A stretch of 64,000 nt of DNA from Geodermatophilus siccatus (GTDB lineage Bacteria > Actinomycetota > Actinomycetes > Mycobacteriales > Geodermatophilaceae), in the NCBI RefSeq assembly GCF_900103785.1, contig NZ_FNHE01000006.1, positions 186,001 to 250,000 on the forward strand, in the 5' to 3' direction. Shown here piece after piece: positions 31,765 through 43,699 of the stretch; positions within the stretch are counted from its first letter, which is position 1; every line of letters begins with the position of its first letter. A program made the translations under genes and the position numbers. A model generated the notes under the pieces. That model was given only the letters and a program-made list of their open reading frames with translations. It made no database searches and was not told the origin of the DNA.

Positions 31765-32849
31765 GCGACGTCCTCAGCCTGCTCGTCCTGGTGGCGCTGC
31801 TGCTGGGCAACGCCTTCTTCGTGGCCGCGGAGTTCGCGCTGGTCACCGCCCGGCCCGACCAGCTGGAGCCGAAGGCCGCCGCGGGCTCCACGCGGGCGCG
31901 CACGACCATCCGGGCGATGCGGAACGTGTCGTCGATGATGGCCGGCGCCCAGCTGGGCATCACGCTGTGCTCGCTGGGCCTCGGCGCGGTCGGCGAGCCT
32001 GCCGTGGCCCACCTGATCGAGGCGCCGATGGCCGCAGCCGGCGTCCCCGACGGGCTGCTGCACCCGATCGCGCTGGTCATCGCGCTCTCGCTGGTGACCG
32101 TGCTGCACATGGTGCTCGGCGAGATGGTGCCCAAGAACATCACCATCGCCGGGCCCGACCGCGCCGCGCTGCTGCTCGGCCCGCCGCTGGCGGCGTTCGT
32201 CCGGCTGCTGGGGCCGGTGATCCGGCTGTTCAACGCCGCGGCCAACGGGCTGGTCCGGCTGGCCGGCGTGCAGCCCACCGACGAGGTGGGGGCCAGCTTC
32301 GACGAGGCCGAGATCCGCTCGATGATCAACCAGTCGCGGCGGGAGGGTCGGCTGGGCAGCGAGGTGGGCGAGCTGGCCGCCGGGGCGCTCACCTTCGACC
32401 GCGACGAGCTCGACTCGGTGCTGCTCCCCCTCGACCGGCTGGTCTCCGTGCCCCGCTCGACGACGCCCCGGCAGCTGGAGGCGGTCGTCGCCGAGCACGG
32501 CTTCAGCCGCTACCCGGTCGAGGACGACGACGGCGCGCTGCTGGGCTTCGTGCACGTCAAGGACGTGCTGGGCGTGGACGCCGCAGCCCGCGACCTGCCG
32601 ATCGCCGACGAGCACGTCATCGGCTTCATCCCGCTGCAGCCCGGCGCGGCCCTGCCCGACGTGCTGACGGCGATGCGGGACTCCGGCGCGCACCTGGGCC
32701 GGGTGGTGGACGGCCGGCGCACCCTCGGCCTGGTCGCGCTGGAGGACGTGCTGGAGCGGCTCATCGGCGACATCCGCGACGCGGCCGCGGAGACCTCCCG
32801 CCGGCTCGAGGACCCTGCCCGGAGCGGGACCGGAGCCGGGGGAAGATGA
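31761..32849 (+). CDS. CNNM/CBS-domain membrane protein, second of pair
   Basis: The 362-residue protein repeats the CNNM architecture (NAFFVAAEFALVTARPDQLE, GAQLGITLCSLGLGAVGEP, LGEMVPKNITIAGP), with a CBS pair around residues 200-340 (PLDRLVSVPRSTTPRQLEAV, LGFVHVKDVLG, RRTLGLVALEDVLERLIGDI). It lacks the C-terminal CorC/HlyC domain of its neighbour, so the two may form a heteromer with a single such domain. The GTG start follows GAGGAGGACTC from the linker repeat. Confidence 0.9.
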   Translation: MSDVLSLLVLVALLLGNAFFVAAEFALVTARPDQLEPKAAAGSTRARTTIRAMRNVSSMMAGAQLGITLCSLGLGAVGEPAVAHLIEAPMAAAGVPDGLLHPIALVIALSLVTVLHMVLGEMVPKNITIAGPDRAALLLGPPLAAFVRLLGPVIRLFNAAANGLVRLAGVQPTDEVGASFDEAEIRSMINQSRREGRLGSEVGELAAGALTFDRDELDSVLLPLDRLVSVPRSTTPRQLEAVVAEHGFSRYPVEDDDGALLGFVHVKDVLGVDAAARDLPIADEHVIGFIPLQPGAALPDVLTAMRDSGAHLGRVVDGRRTLGLVALEDVLERLIGDIRDAAAETSRRLEDPARSGTGAGGR

Positions 32850-32853
32850 GCCG

Positions 32854-34656
32854 GTGAGCTCCGAGCCGACCGCCCTCTCCCCCGAGGTCACCGCCCGCTG
32901 GCAGGCCCGCTTCCGCGCGCCCCGGGTGAGCCTGCCCGACTGGGCGCTGGAGGCCCCGCACCGCAACCTGTACGCCTCCGACGTCAGCGGCGTCGTCGAG
33001 CAGTACGCGTGGGACCGCACCACCGACGCCCACCGGCAGGCGACCCACCGGGCCAACGGCACGCTGATCGGCACGCTGAGCCCCGACGGCGAGACGATCT
33101 GGTGGTTCGCCGACACCGACGGTGATGAGTTCGGCGTCTGGATGACCCAGCCCTTCGCCGGTGGGGAGGACCGCGTCGCCGTCCCCGAGGTGGGGCCGGC
33201 CTACCCGGCGGGCCTGGAGGTCGGCCGCCGGGTGGTGGCGATCGGTCGCTCGACGGACGACGGCTCGGAGCTGTGGCTGGTGCCGTCCGGCGGCACGCCG
33301 CGGGTGGTCTACCGGCACGAGGACCCGGCGTCGGTCGACGCGCTCACCCACGACGAGGACCTGCTGGTCATCTCGCACTCCGAGCACGGCGACCCGCGCT
33401 ACCCGGCGCTGCGGGTGCTGCGCACCGACACCACCACCGAGGACGCGCCGTCGGTCGTCGCCGAGAAGTGGGACGGCGAGGGCCGCGGCCTGCACGCGCT
33501 GGAGTTCGCCCCGCTGCCCGGCGACCGGCGGCTGCTGGTCGGTCACGAGCGGCGCGGGCGTGAGGAGCTGCTGGTCTGGGACGTCGCCACCGACACCGAG
33601 ACCGAGGTCGTGCTCGACCTGCCCGGCGACGTGACCGCCGGCTGGTACCCCGACGGCTCGGCGTTGCTGGTCGGCCACGACCACGCCGCGCGCAGCGAGC
33701 TGTACCGCTACGACCTGGCCAGCGGCGCGCTGGAGCGGCTGGACACGCCGCGCGGCGTCGTCCGCGGGGCCACCGCCCGCCCGGACGGCGCGGTGGAGCT
33801 GGCCTGGTCGAACTCGGAGCGCCCCCCGGTGGTCCGGCGGGCCGACGGGCCGGTCGTGCTGGCCGCCCCCGGGGAGGAGCCGCCGGCGGCCTACCCGGTG
33901 GAGGACCGCTGGGTGCCCGGCCCGGGCGGCGACATCCACGCCCTGGTGGTGCGCCCGGCGGGCCCCGCGCCGTACGCGACCGCGTTCCTGGTGCACGGCG
34001 GGCCGGAGTCGGCCGACGACGACTCCTACCGCGCCCGCCGGGCCGCCTACGTGGACGCCGGGTACGCCGTGGTCCACGTGAACTACCGGGGCTCCACCGG
34101 TTACGGCAGCGCCTGGCGCGACGCGCTCACCGGCCGGCCCGGGCTCACCGAGCTCGAGGACGTCGCCGCGGTGTACGACGCGCTGGTCGAGGAGGGTCTC
34201 CTCGACCCGTCGCGGGCGCTGATCTCCGGTGGGTCGTGGGGCGGGTTCCTCACCCTGCTGGGCCTCGGCACCCAGCCGGAGCGCTGGGCCGCCGGGATCG
34301 CCGAGGTGCCGGTCGCCGACTACCTGGCCGCCTACGAGGACGAGATGGAGGGCCTGCGGGCTTACGACCGGGCGCTGTTCGGCGGGTCACCGGACGAGGT
34401 GCACGACGTCTACGTCCGCTCCTCGCCGATCACCTACGCGCAGGCCGTGGCCGCGCCGGTGCTCGTCGTGGCCGGCGCGAACGACCCGCGCTGCCCCATC
34501 CGGCAGATCGACAACTACCTGACCCGGCTGGAGGAGCTGGACAAGCCGCACGAGGTCTACCGCTTCGACGCCGGCCACGGCTCGCTGGTCGTCGAGGAGA
34601 CCATCCGCCAGGTCGAGGTCGCCCTGTCGTTCGCGCTGAGGAACGTCAAGCCGTGA
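32854..34656 (+). CDS. Prolyl oligopeptidase family serine peptidase (S9)
   Basis: The 600-residue protein has an N-terminal beta-propeller (residues 40-350 with repeated WD40-like strands such as ETIWWFADTDGDEFGVWM) and a C-terminal alpha/beta hydrolase domain. The triad is Ser461 (SGGSWGGF), Asp544 (GANDPRC) and His575 (DAGHGS). No signal peptide is seen, so it acts in the cytosol on short peptides, as dipeptidyl/acylaminoacyl peptidases do. GTG start 4 nt after the CNNM gene stop. A family B repeat follows the stop. Confidence 0.92.
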   Translation: MSSEPTALSPEVTARWQARFRAPRVSLPDWALEAPHRNLYASDVSGVVEQYAWDRTTDAHRQATHRANGTLIGTLSPDGETIWWFADTDGDEFGVWMTQPFAGGEDRVAVPEVGPAYPAGLEVGRRVVAIGRSTDDGSELWLVPSGGTPRVVYRHEDPASVDALTHDEDLLVISHSEHGDPRYPALRVLRTDTTTEDAPSVVAEKWDGEGRGLHALEFAPLPGDRRLLVGHERRGREELLVWDVATDTETEVVLDLPGDVTAGWYPDGSALLVGHDHAARSELYRYDLASGALERLDTPRGVVRGATARPDGAVELAWSNSERPPVVRRADGPVVLAAPGEEPPAAYPVEDRWVPGPGGDIHALVVRPAGPAPYATAFLVHGGPESADDDSYRARRAAYVDAGYAVVHVNYRGSTGYGSAWRDALTGRPGLTELEDVAAVYDALVEEGLLDPSRALISGGSWGGFLTLLGLGTQPERWAAGIAEVPVADYLAAYEDEMEGLRAYDRALFGGSPDEVHDVYVRSSPITYAQAVAAPVLVVAGANDPRCPIRQIDNYLTRLEELDKPHEVYRFDAGHGSLVVEETIRQVEVALSFALRNVKP

Positions 34657-34757
34657 CGCTGTCGGCCTGCCGGCCGACACCGCGGCCAGGTGCCGTCCCC
34701 GACGCGCGCTGAGCCCGGCCATCCGCCCGGCCGGGAGGCCTCCGGCCCCCGCGTCCG
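34657..34757 (+). repeat. Multi-hairpin repeat family B, copy 3 (after S9 peptidase)
   Basis: Directly after the stop: TGTCGGCC-tgcc-GGCCGACA, then CACCGCGGCCAGGTGCCGTC, CGCGCTGAGC and GGGAGGCCTCCGGCCCCCGC. It closes the convergent gap to asd. Confidence 0.7.
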
Positions 34758-34768
34758 GGCGGATCCGG

Positions 34769-37089
<2,321 letters not shown>

Positions 37090-37097
37090 GGGTCCAG

Positions 37098-37103
37098 AGG
37101 CTA
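37098..37103 (-). promoter_or_regulatory. Leaderless -10 box of lysC-asd
   Basis: TAGCCT on the minus strand, 8 nt before the lysC GTG. Confidence 0.5.
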
Positions 37104-37162
37104 CCGACGTCGCGGGAACGGCCGTGCTTGCGTCCCCCTGGGCAGGGCGCTGTGATCAACCG

Positions 37163-38755
37163 GTGGAGGACGTCGAGCGCTGGTTGCTGACCGCCGAGGA
37201 GCGCGGCAACCCGTCGACGTCACTGCCCGCGTACACCGAGGGCAACCTCGTCGAGCCGCTCGTGCACGGTGCCACCTACTTCGACCGGCTGGTCGAGTGC
37301 GTCGAGCGCCTGGACGCCGGCGACCACCTGTTCTTCACCGACTGGCGGGGCGACCCCGACGAGCAGCTGCGCCCGGGCGGCCCGACCGTCGCCCAGCTGT
37401 TCACCGAGGCGGTGCGCCGCGGCGTCTGCGTGCGCGGGCTGGTCTGGCGTTCGCACGTGGACTGGATGTCGTTCAGCGCGGAGGAGAACCGGGCACTGGA
37501 CGACGAGGTCGAGCACGGCGGCGGCGAGGTGATCCTCGACCAGCGGGTGCGTCGCGGCGGCAGCCACCACCAGAAGCTCGTCGTCCTGCGGCACGACCAG
37601 GACCCGACCCAGGACGTCGCCTTCGTCGGCGGGATCGACCTGTGCCACAGCCGTCGGGACGACGCCGAGCACAGGGGCGACCCGCAGCCGCTGGCGATGT
37701 CGGCGGCCTACGGGGAGCGGCCGCCCTGGCACGACGTCCAGCTGATGCTGCGGGGACCGGCGGTCGGCGTCCTCGACACCGTGTTCCGCGAGCGCTGGGA
37801 CGACCCGACCAACGCCGACTCGGGCAACCCGATCGCCTGGGTGCTCGACCGGCTGCGCGGCGCACGCCTGGAGCCCGACCCGCTGCCGCCACAGCTGCCG
37901 CCCCCACCTCCCTGCGGCCCGCACGTGGTGCAGAACCTGCGCACCTACCCGGCGATCCGCCCGCCGTACGACTTCGCGCCGCGCGGCGAGCGGTCGGTGG
38001 CCCGCGGGTACTCCAAGGCGATCGAGCGGGCCCGCCGGCTGGTGTACCTGGAGGACCAGTACATGTGGTCGGCCGACGTCGCCCGCCTCTTCGCCCGGGC
38101 GCTGGCCGGGAACCCGGAGCTGCACCTGGTCGTCGTGGTGCCGCGAGTGCCCGACCAGGACGGCGCGGTCGCGGAGCGGTCGCAGTACGTCGGCCGGTGG
38201 CAGGCGCTGGAGATGTGCCGGCGGGCGGGGCGCGGCCGGGTGCACGCGTTCGACGTGGAGAACCACGAGGGGACGCCGGTCTACGTGCACGCCAAGGTCT
38301 GCGTGGTCGACGACGTCTGGGCCAGCGTCGGCAGCGACAACTTCAACCGGCGCTCCTGGACCCACGACAGCGAGCTGTCCTCCGCCGTCCTGGACGCGAC
38401 CCGGGACCCGCGCGAGCCCCGCGACCCGGCCGGCACCGGCGACGGCGCCCGCACCTTCGCCCGCGACCTGCGCCTGGAGCTGGCCCGCGAGCACCTCGAC
38501 CGGGCCGCTGACGGCAGCGAGGACGACGACCTGCTCGACCCCGAGGCGTTCGTGCGGACGCTGGAGTCCTCGGCGGCCGAGCTCGACGCCTGGTACGCCG
38601 GTGGCCGCCGCGGCCCGCGCCCGCGCGGTCGGTTGCGCGAGCACCGGCCCCCGCGGCTGTCGCTGCCGACGCGGCTGTGGGCGACGCCGGTCTACCGCCT
38701 GGTCGACGACCCCGACGGCCGCCCGCTGAGCATGCGGCTGCGCAAGGCGTTCTGA
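37163..38755 (+). CDS. Phospholipase D-like protein (two HKD motifs)
   Basis: The 530-residue protein has the first HKD motif as GGSHHQKLVVLRHD (His136, Lys138) followed by AFVGGIDL, and the second as VYVHAKVCVVDDVWASVGSD followed by NFNRRSW. No transmembrane segment is seen, so it is more like a cytosolic or exported phospholipase D/transphosphatidylase than a membrane cardiolipin synthase. The start is the GTG at 37163; no strong ribosome-binding site is seen and the frame is open further upstream over the antisense of lysC. It is divergent from lysC with 73 nt between. The stop is followed by the tandem-repeat region. Confidence 0.85.
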   Translation: MEDVERWLLTAEERGNPSTSLPAYTEGNLVEPLVHGATYFDRLVECVERLDAGDHLFFTDWRGDPDEQLRPGGPTVAQLFTEAVRRGVCVRGLVWRSHVDWMSFSAEENRALDDEVEHGGGEVILDQRVRRGGSHHQKLVVLRHDQDPTQDVAFVGGIDLCHSRRDDAEHRGDPQPLAMSAAYGERPPWHDVQLMLRGPAVGVLDTVFRERWDDPTNADSGNPIAWVLDRLRGARLEPDPLPPQLPPPPPCGPHVVQNLRTYPAIRPPYDFAPRGERSVARGYSKAIERARRLVYLEDQYMWSADVARLFARALAGNPELHLVVVVPRVPDQDGAVAERSQYVGRWQALEMCRRAGRGRVHAFDVENHEGTPVYVHAKVCVVDDVWASVGSDNFNRRSWTHDSELSSAVLDATRDPREPRDPAGTGDGARTFARDLRLELAREHLDRAADGSEDDDLLDPEAFVRTLESSAAELDAWYAGGRRGPRPRGRLREHRPPRLSLPTRLWATPVYRLVDDPDGRPLSMRLRKAF

Positions 38756-38811
38756 CTCGCGGCAACCGGATCGGCGGCGGCGCAGGGCCCCCTGCACCTC
38801 GTCCTCCCACG

Positions 38812-38967
38812 ACCTCCACCCTTGCTCCGCCCTGGGAGCAGGAGTTGATCACCTCCACCCTTGCTCCGCCCTGGAAGCAGGGGCTGATCACCTCCACCCT
38901 TGCTCCGCCCTGGAAGCAGGGGCTGATCACCTCAACCCCTGCTTCCGTGTGCAAGCAACGCCCGAGG
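38812..38967. repeat. 39-bp tandem repeat array (three units plus a degenerate fourth)
   Basis: Units at 38812-38850, 38851-38889 and 38890-38928 start ACCTCCACCCTTGCTCCGCC and end GCTGATC; unit 1 has three changes. A fourth, diverged unit follows to about 38967. Each unit has an internal inverted repeat (CCCTTGCTCC with GGaAGCAGGGG). The array lies in the 313-nt space between the phospholipase D gene and the XRE gene; nothing else is seen in that space. It may act as repeated hairpins in the 3' region, or as protein-binding sites. Confidence 0.8.
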
Positions 38968-39068
38968 TTGCCGGAGGACACCTCGGGCCCGGATCGAGGG
39001 GACGAGGGCTCGTCCACAGGTGCGGCCGGCCGGACCCACGCAGGGGCCTCCCACCGCACCATGGCCCG

Positions 39069-39704
39069 GTGGCGACCGGCTTCGACCTGTGCGGGGTGCT
39101 CCGGCGCATCCGGCGTACCGCCGACCTGTCACAACGCGAACTGGCCTCGGCAGCCGGGCTCAGCGTGTCGGCCGTGGCCCACGCCGAGGCGGGAACCCGG
39201 GACCTGCCGTCGTGCGCCCTGGCGCGGGCCGCCGAGCTGGCCGGGTTGCGCCTGGTCCTGCTCGACGCGGAGGGACGCGAGGTCCGCGGCATGCACCCCG
39301 ACGGTCCACGGGACTCGACCCGGCGCCGGTTGCCCGCTCACCTGGACACCCAGCACACCGACGAGGTCGCCGACCGGTGGGCGCACCGCCTCGACCGGCC
39401 ACAGCCCTGGTTCACCTTCGGTCTCGACCGAGCCGCGCGGAACCGCCAGAGGGCACGGGTCGGGACACCCGAGGACCACGACGTCCCCGTGCCGGGTGAC
39501 TCGCCGGCCGAGCGGCGCGCCCGGCGACAGGAGGCGGCACGCCGGCGTGCCGCCGAGGACCGGGAGCGCCGACGCGCGACCGTCGGGTGGTCCGCCGACG
39601 AGGGCCTGACCTGCACGTGTCCCCCGGAGTGCGACGAGGTCGACGACGGCTCGGGCCCGCCGAGGCACGCCGCGGCCTGCGCCTGTCGCTGCGACGCCGG
39701 CTGA
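39069..39704 (+). CDS. XRE-family helix-turn-helix protein with a cysteine-rich tail
   Basis: The 211-residue protein begins with an XRE-type HTH (residues 5-62: VLRRIRRTADLSQRELASAA, GLSVSAVAHAEAGTRDLP). The middle has WAHRLDRPQPWFTFGLDR, and the C-terminal part a basic coiled helix (ERRARRQEAARRRAAEDRER) and cysteines (CTCPPECDEV, then CACRC) that could bind a metal. The GTG start is chosen because it leaves the HTH at the N terminus; an upstream start at 38949 would add about 40 residues without support. It ends 8 nt before the promoter of the leuA leader, so a link to leucine control is possible but untested. Confidence 0.75.
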   Translation: MATGFDLCGVLRRIRRTADLSQRELASAAGLSVSAVAHAEAGTRDLPSCALARAAELAGLRLVLLDAEGREVRGMHPDGPRDSTRRRLPAHLDTQHTDEVADRWAHRLDRPQPWFTFGLDRAARNRQRARVGTPEDHDVPVPGDSPAERRARRQEAARRRAAEDRERRRATVGWSADEGLTCTCPPECDEVDDGSGPPRHAAACACRCDAG

Positions 39705-39712
39705 CCCGCTGC

Positions 39713-39718
39713 TACCGT
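39713..39718 (+). promoter_or_regulatory. -10 box of the leuA leader transcript
   Basis: TACCGT, 6 nt before the GTG of the leader peptide. Confidence 0.5.
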
Positions 39719-39724
39719 GGCGGT

Positions 39725-39772
39725 GTGCGCGGCAGCCTCCTGCTTACCCGCCGCGGCGAGGCCCTCTCCTAG
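39725..39772 (+). CDS. leuA leader peptide (15 aa, leucine-rich)
   Basis: A 15-codon frame reads MRGSLLLTRRGEALS with three consecutive leucine codons (CTC CTG CTT) and a fourth before the stop. It starts 6 nt after the -10 box, so the leader mRNA begins at or next to its GTG. Leucine-rich leaders upstream of leuA are the basis of predicted attenuation in actinobacteria. The 3' half of the frame forms the left arm of the hairpin at 39751-39791. Confidence 0.75.
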   Translation: MRGSLLLTRRGEALS

Positions 39773-39791
39773 GTCGGCCCCCTCGCCGCGG
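39751..39791 (+). promoter_or_regulatory. leuA leader hairpin
   Basis: CCGCGGCGAGG (39751-39761) pairs perfectly with CCTCGCCGCGG (39781-39791) across a 19-nt loop holding the leader stop codon. A ribosome stalled on the leucine codons would cover the left arm. Which partner structure acts as terminator or antiterminator cannot be settled by eye. Confidence 0.6.
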
Positions 39792-39805
39792 AGACCCTGC
39801 CGTGA

Positions 39806-41626
<1,821 letters not shown>

Positions 41627-41629
41627 GAA

Positions 41630-41665
41630 GTCGGTGCGGGTGCCGGTGCCGGCGCCCGCACCGAC
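41630..41665 (+). terminator. Terminator hairpin after leuA
   Basis: GTCGGTGCGGG pairs with CCCGCACCGAC over a 14-nt loop, 3 nt after the leuA stop. Confidence 0.8.
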
Positions 41666-41680
41666 CGCCGGAGGCCCGCG

Positions 41681-42418
41681 ATGCCGCAGCTCACCCCCTA
41701 CCTCACCGTGCGGGACGCCCGGTCGGCGACGGCCTGGTACGCCGAGGCGCTGGGCGCCCACGTCGTCGGCGAGCCGCACGTGATGGACGACGACCGCATC
41801 GGGCACGCCGAGCTCGACCTCGGCGGGGCGCGGCTCTACCTCGCCGACGAGTACCCCGAGCTGGGGCTGGCCGCGCCGGACCCCGGCCGGGTCAGCGTGA
41901 CGCTGCACCTCGCGGTGCCCGACGCCGACGCGGCGGTCGACCGGGCCGCCGCGGCCGGCGCCACCGTGGAGCGGTCGCCGGCCGACGGCCCGGGTGGGCG
42001 CACCGGCGTCGTCGTCGACCCCTTCGGCCACCGCTGGATGCTGCAGACCCCGGCGTCGGCCGACCCGGAGCCGCGTCCGCCGGTGCGCCCCGGTGACGCG
42101 GTGTACCTGACGCTGCGCGTGCCCGACGGCGCCCGTGCCCGCGACTTCTACGAGTCGGTGCTCGGCTGGACGTCGGTGCCCGGGCGGGTCCCCGACGGCT
42201 GGCAGGTGGACGGCGCCGTGCCGATGGTCGGCATCGGCGGCGGGGACGGCGAGGTCGGCACCGTGCCGGTGTACGCGGTCGACGACATCGAGGTGGCCGT
42301 GGCCGCGGTCCGGACGGCGGGCGGGCGGGCGGGCGAGGTCACCGACCAGCCGTACGGCCGGACGGCGGAGTGCCGGGACGACCAGGGGCTGCCGTTCTGG
42401 CTGGCTCAGCTGGGCTGA
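41681..42418 (+). CDS. VOC-superfamily protein, two tandem glyoxalase-like domains
   Basis: The 245-residue protein has two beta-alpha-beta-beta-beta repeats: residues 1-125 (LTPYLTVRDARSATAWYAEA, GHAELDLGGARLYLADEYPE, GVVVDPFGHRWMLQTP) and 135-245 (VYLTLRVPDGARARDFYESV, TVPVYAVDDIEVAVAAVRTA). This is the glyoxalase/bleomycin resistance fold; the ligand is unknown. ATG with GGAGG upstream. Its last 13 nt overlap the end of the convergent mnhG gene. Confidence 0.88.
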   Translation: MPQLTPYLTVRDARSATAWYAEALGAHVVGEPHVMDDDRIGHAELDLGGARLYLADEYPELGLAAPDPGRVSVTLHLAVPDADAAVDRAAAAGATVERSPADGPGGRTGVVVDPFGHRWMLQTPASADPEPRPPVRPGDAVYLTLRVPDGARARDFYESVLGWTSVPGRVPDGWQVDGAVPMVGIGGGDGEVGTVPVYAVDDIEVAVAAVRTAGGRAGEVTDQPYGRTAECRDDQGLPFWLAQLG

Positions 42419-42810
42419 GGGGCCGGCTGCTCGGGCGGGGCGTCGCCGGGCTCGTCCCCGTGGTACCGCGCGTCCTGCCGGCCGGGCCCGCCGTACTCGT
42501 CGACCAGCAGCAGGTCGCGGCGCACGTGCCGGCGGCGGTAGGCGACCCGGCTGATCAGGTGGGCGCTGACCGGGGCGGTGAGCAGCTGGAAGGCCGCCAC
42601 GAGCAGCAGCATCCAGACGTTGGTCCAGCCGTCGAGCCGGATGGCGCCTCCGACCATGACCAGCAGCACGCCGAGCACCTGGGGCTTGGTGCCGGCGTGC
42701 ATCCGGGACAGCACGTCGGGGAAGCGGACCAGCCCCAGCCCGGCGGTCAGGCACAGCGCGGCGCCGGCCAGCAGGCAGGCGAAGGCGACGACGTCGGACG
42801 AGCCCGTCAC
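42406..42810 (-). CDS. mnhG: Mrp-type Na+/H+ antiporter subunit G
   Basis: The 134-residue protein has three transmembrane helices (about 8-28, 42-58, 66-88) with the MnhG hallmark LVRFPDVLSRMHAGTKPQVLG, then a hydrophilic tail of about 40 residues not needed in the family. It is the last gene of the mnhA-G operon. GTG overlaps the mnhF stop. Confidence 0.93.
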   Translation of the reverse strand: MTGSSDVVAFACLLAGAALCLTAGLGLVRFPDVLSRMHAGTKPQVLGVLLVMVGGAIRLDGWTNVWMLLLVAAFQLLTAPVSAHLISRVAYRRRHVRRDLLLVDEYGGPGRQDARYHGDEPGDAPPEQPAPQPS

Positions 42811-43136
42811 GAGCCGGCCTCCCGCTCCTCGGCGGCGACCGGCAGTCCGAGGTCCCGGCCGTCGCCGGTGCCCGAGCGCAGCAGCATCCCGCCGACGTAG
42901 CGGGCCACCGACACCGAGCCGACGAAGGCCAGCAGCGCCACCACCACCAGCACCGGCACGACGGTCGGGTCCTGCGTGAGCGCGGCGTGCACCGCCAGGC
43001 CGGCCGCGATGATGACCAGCAGCGTGTCGGTCGCGACCACTCGGTCCAGCAGCGAGGGTCCGCGAGCCAGGCGGACGAGGGCCAGCAGCGCTCCCCCGCC
43101 GATCATCGCGTACAGCGCGACCTGCACGATCGTCAT
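42807..43136 (-). CDS. mnhF: Mrp-type Na+/H+ antiporter subunit F
   Basis: The 109-residue protein has three helices and the MnhF motif LARGPSLLDRVVATDTLLVI near residues 23-42, followed by VVPVLVVVALLAFVGSVSVARY. The tail is hydrophilic. ATG overlaps the mnhE stop by 4 nt. Confidence 0.93.
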   Translation of the reverse strand: MTIVQVALYAMIGGGALLALVRLARGPSLLDRVVATDTLLVIIAAGLAVHAALTQDPTVVPVLVVVALLAFVGSVSVARYVGGMLLRSGTGDGRDLGLPVAAEEREAGS

Positions 43137-43699
43137 GACGTCGGCACCTCGTCCCTCCGGTCCGCCTCGAGGGCCGCGACGTCCGCGGTCGAGCCGAACG
43201 CCCGCACCAGACGCCGCTCCACCACCAGGACGTGCGCCTTCTTCCGCTCCACGTCCTCGAGGTCGCGCACGGGCAGCAGGTGGAGGGTCATCACCCGCTG
43301 CTCGCGGTCCAGGTCGAGCACCAGGGAGCCGGGCACGAGGGAGGTCGCCTCGGCGACCATCGTCAGGAGCAGGTCGGAGTCGGCGCGCAGTCGCACCCGC
43401 ACGATCGCTGTCCGGCGCACCCCGCCCGGACGCAGGGCCTGCCAGGCGACCTCGGCTCCGGACGAGAACAGGTCCAGGACGAAGTGGCCGAGGAAGGCCA
43501 GCAGCGGCACCGGCCGCACCCGGGTGCCGCCGACCACGTGCGGGAGCGGCAGCAGCGTCAGCACGGCCAGCGCGACGAGCAGGCCGGACAACAGGTTCGC
43601 CCAGGACCAGGTGCCCCACAGCAGCATCCAGACCAGCACCAGCCACACGACCAGCGGGCCCTGGTGGCGCAGCCGGGTGGCAGCGGGCTCGACGCTCAC
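43133..43699 (-). CDS. mnhE: Mrp-type Na+/H+ antiporter subunit E
   Basis: The 188-residue protein has the MnhE pattern: two N-terminal helices (LVVWLVLVWMLLWGTWSWAN and LLSGLLVALAVLTLLPLP), FLGHFVLDLFSSGAEVAWQA and the conserved TMVAEATSLVPGSLVLDLD, LHLLPV block. GTG start overlaps the mnhD stop. Confidence 0.92.
   Translation of the reverse strand: MSVEPAATRLRHQGPLVVWLVLVWMLLWGTWSWANLLSGLLVALAVLTLLPLPHVVGGTRVRPVPLLAFLGHFVLDLFSSGAEVAWQALRPGGVRRTAIVRVRLRADSDLLLTMVAEATSLVPGSLVLDLDREQRVMTLHLLPVRDLEDVERKKAHVLVVERRLVRAFGSTADVAALEADRRDEVPTS

Noticed and set aside
37163-38755. Membrane cardiolipin synthase
   Set aside because: Two HKD motifs are present but there are no N-terminal membrane helices.
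38812-38967. CRISPR array
   Set aside because: The 39-bp units are directly tandem with no unique spacers and no cas genes are present.
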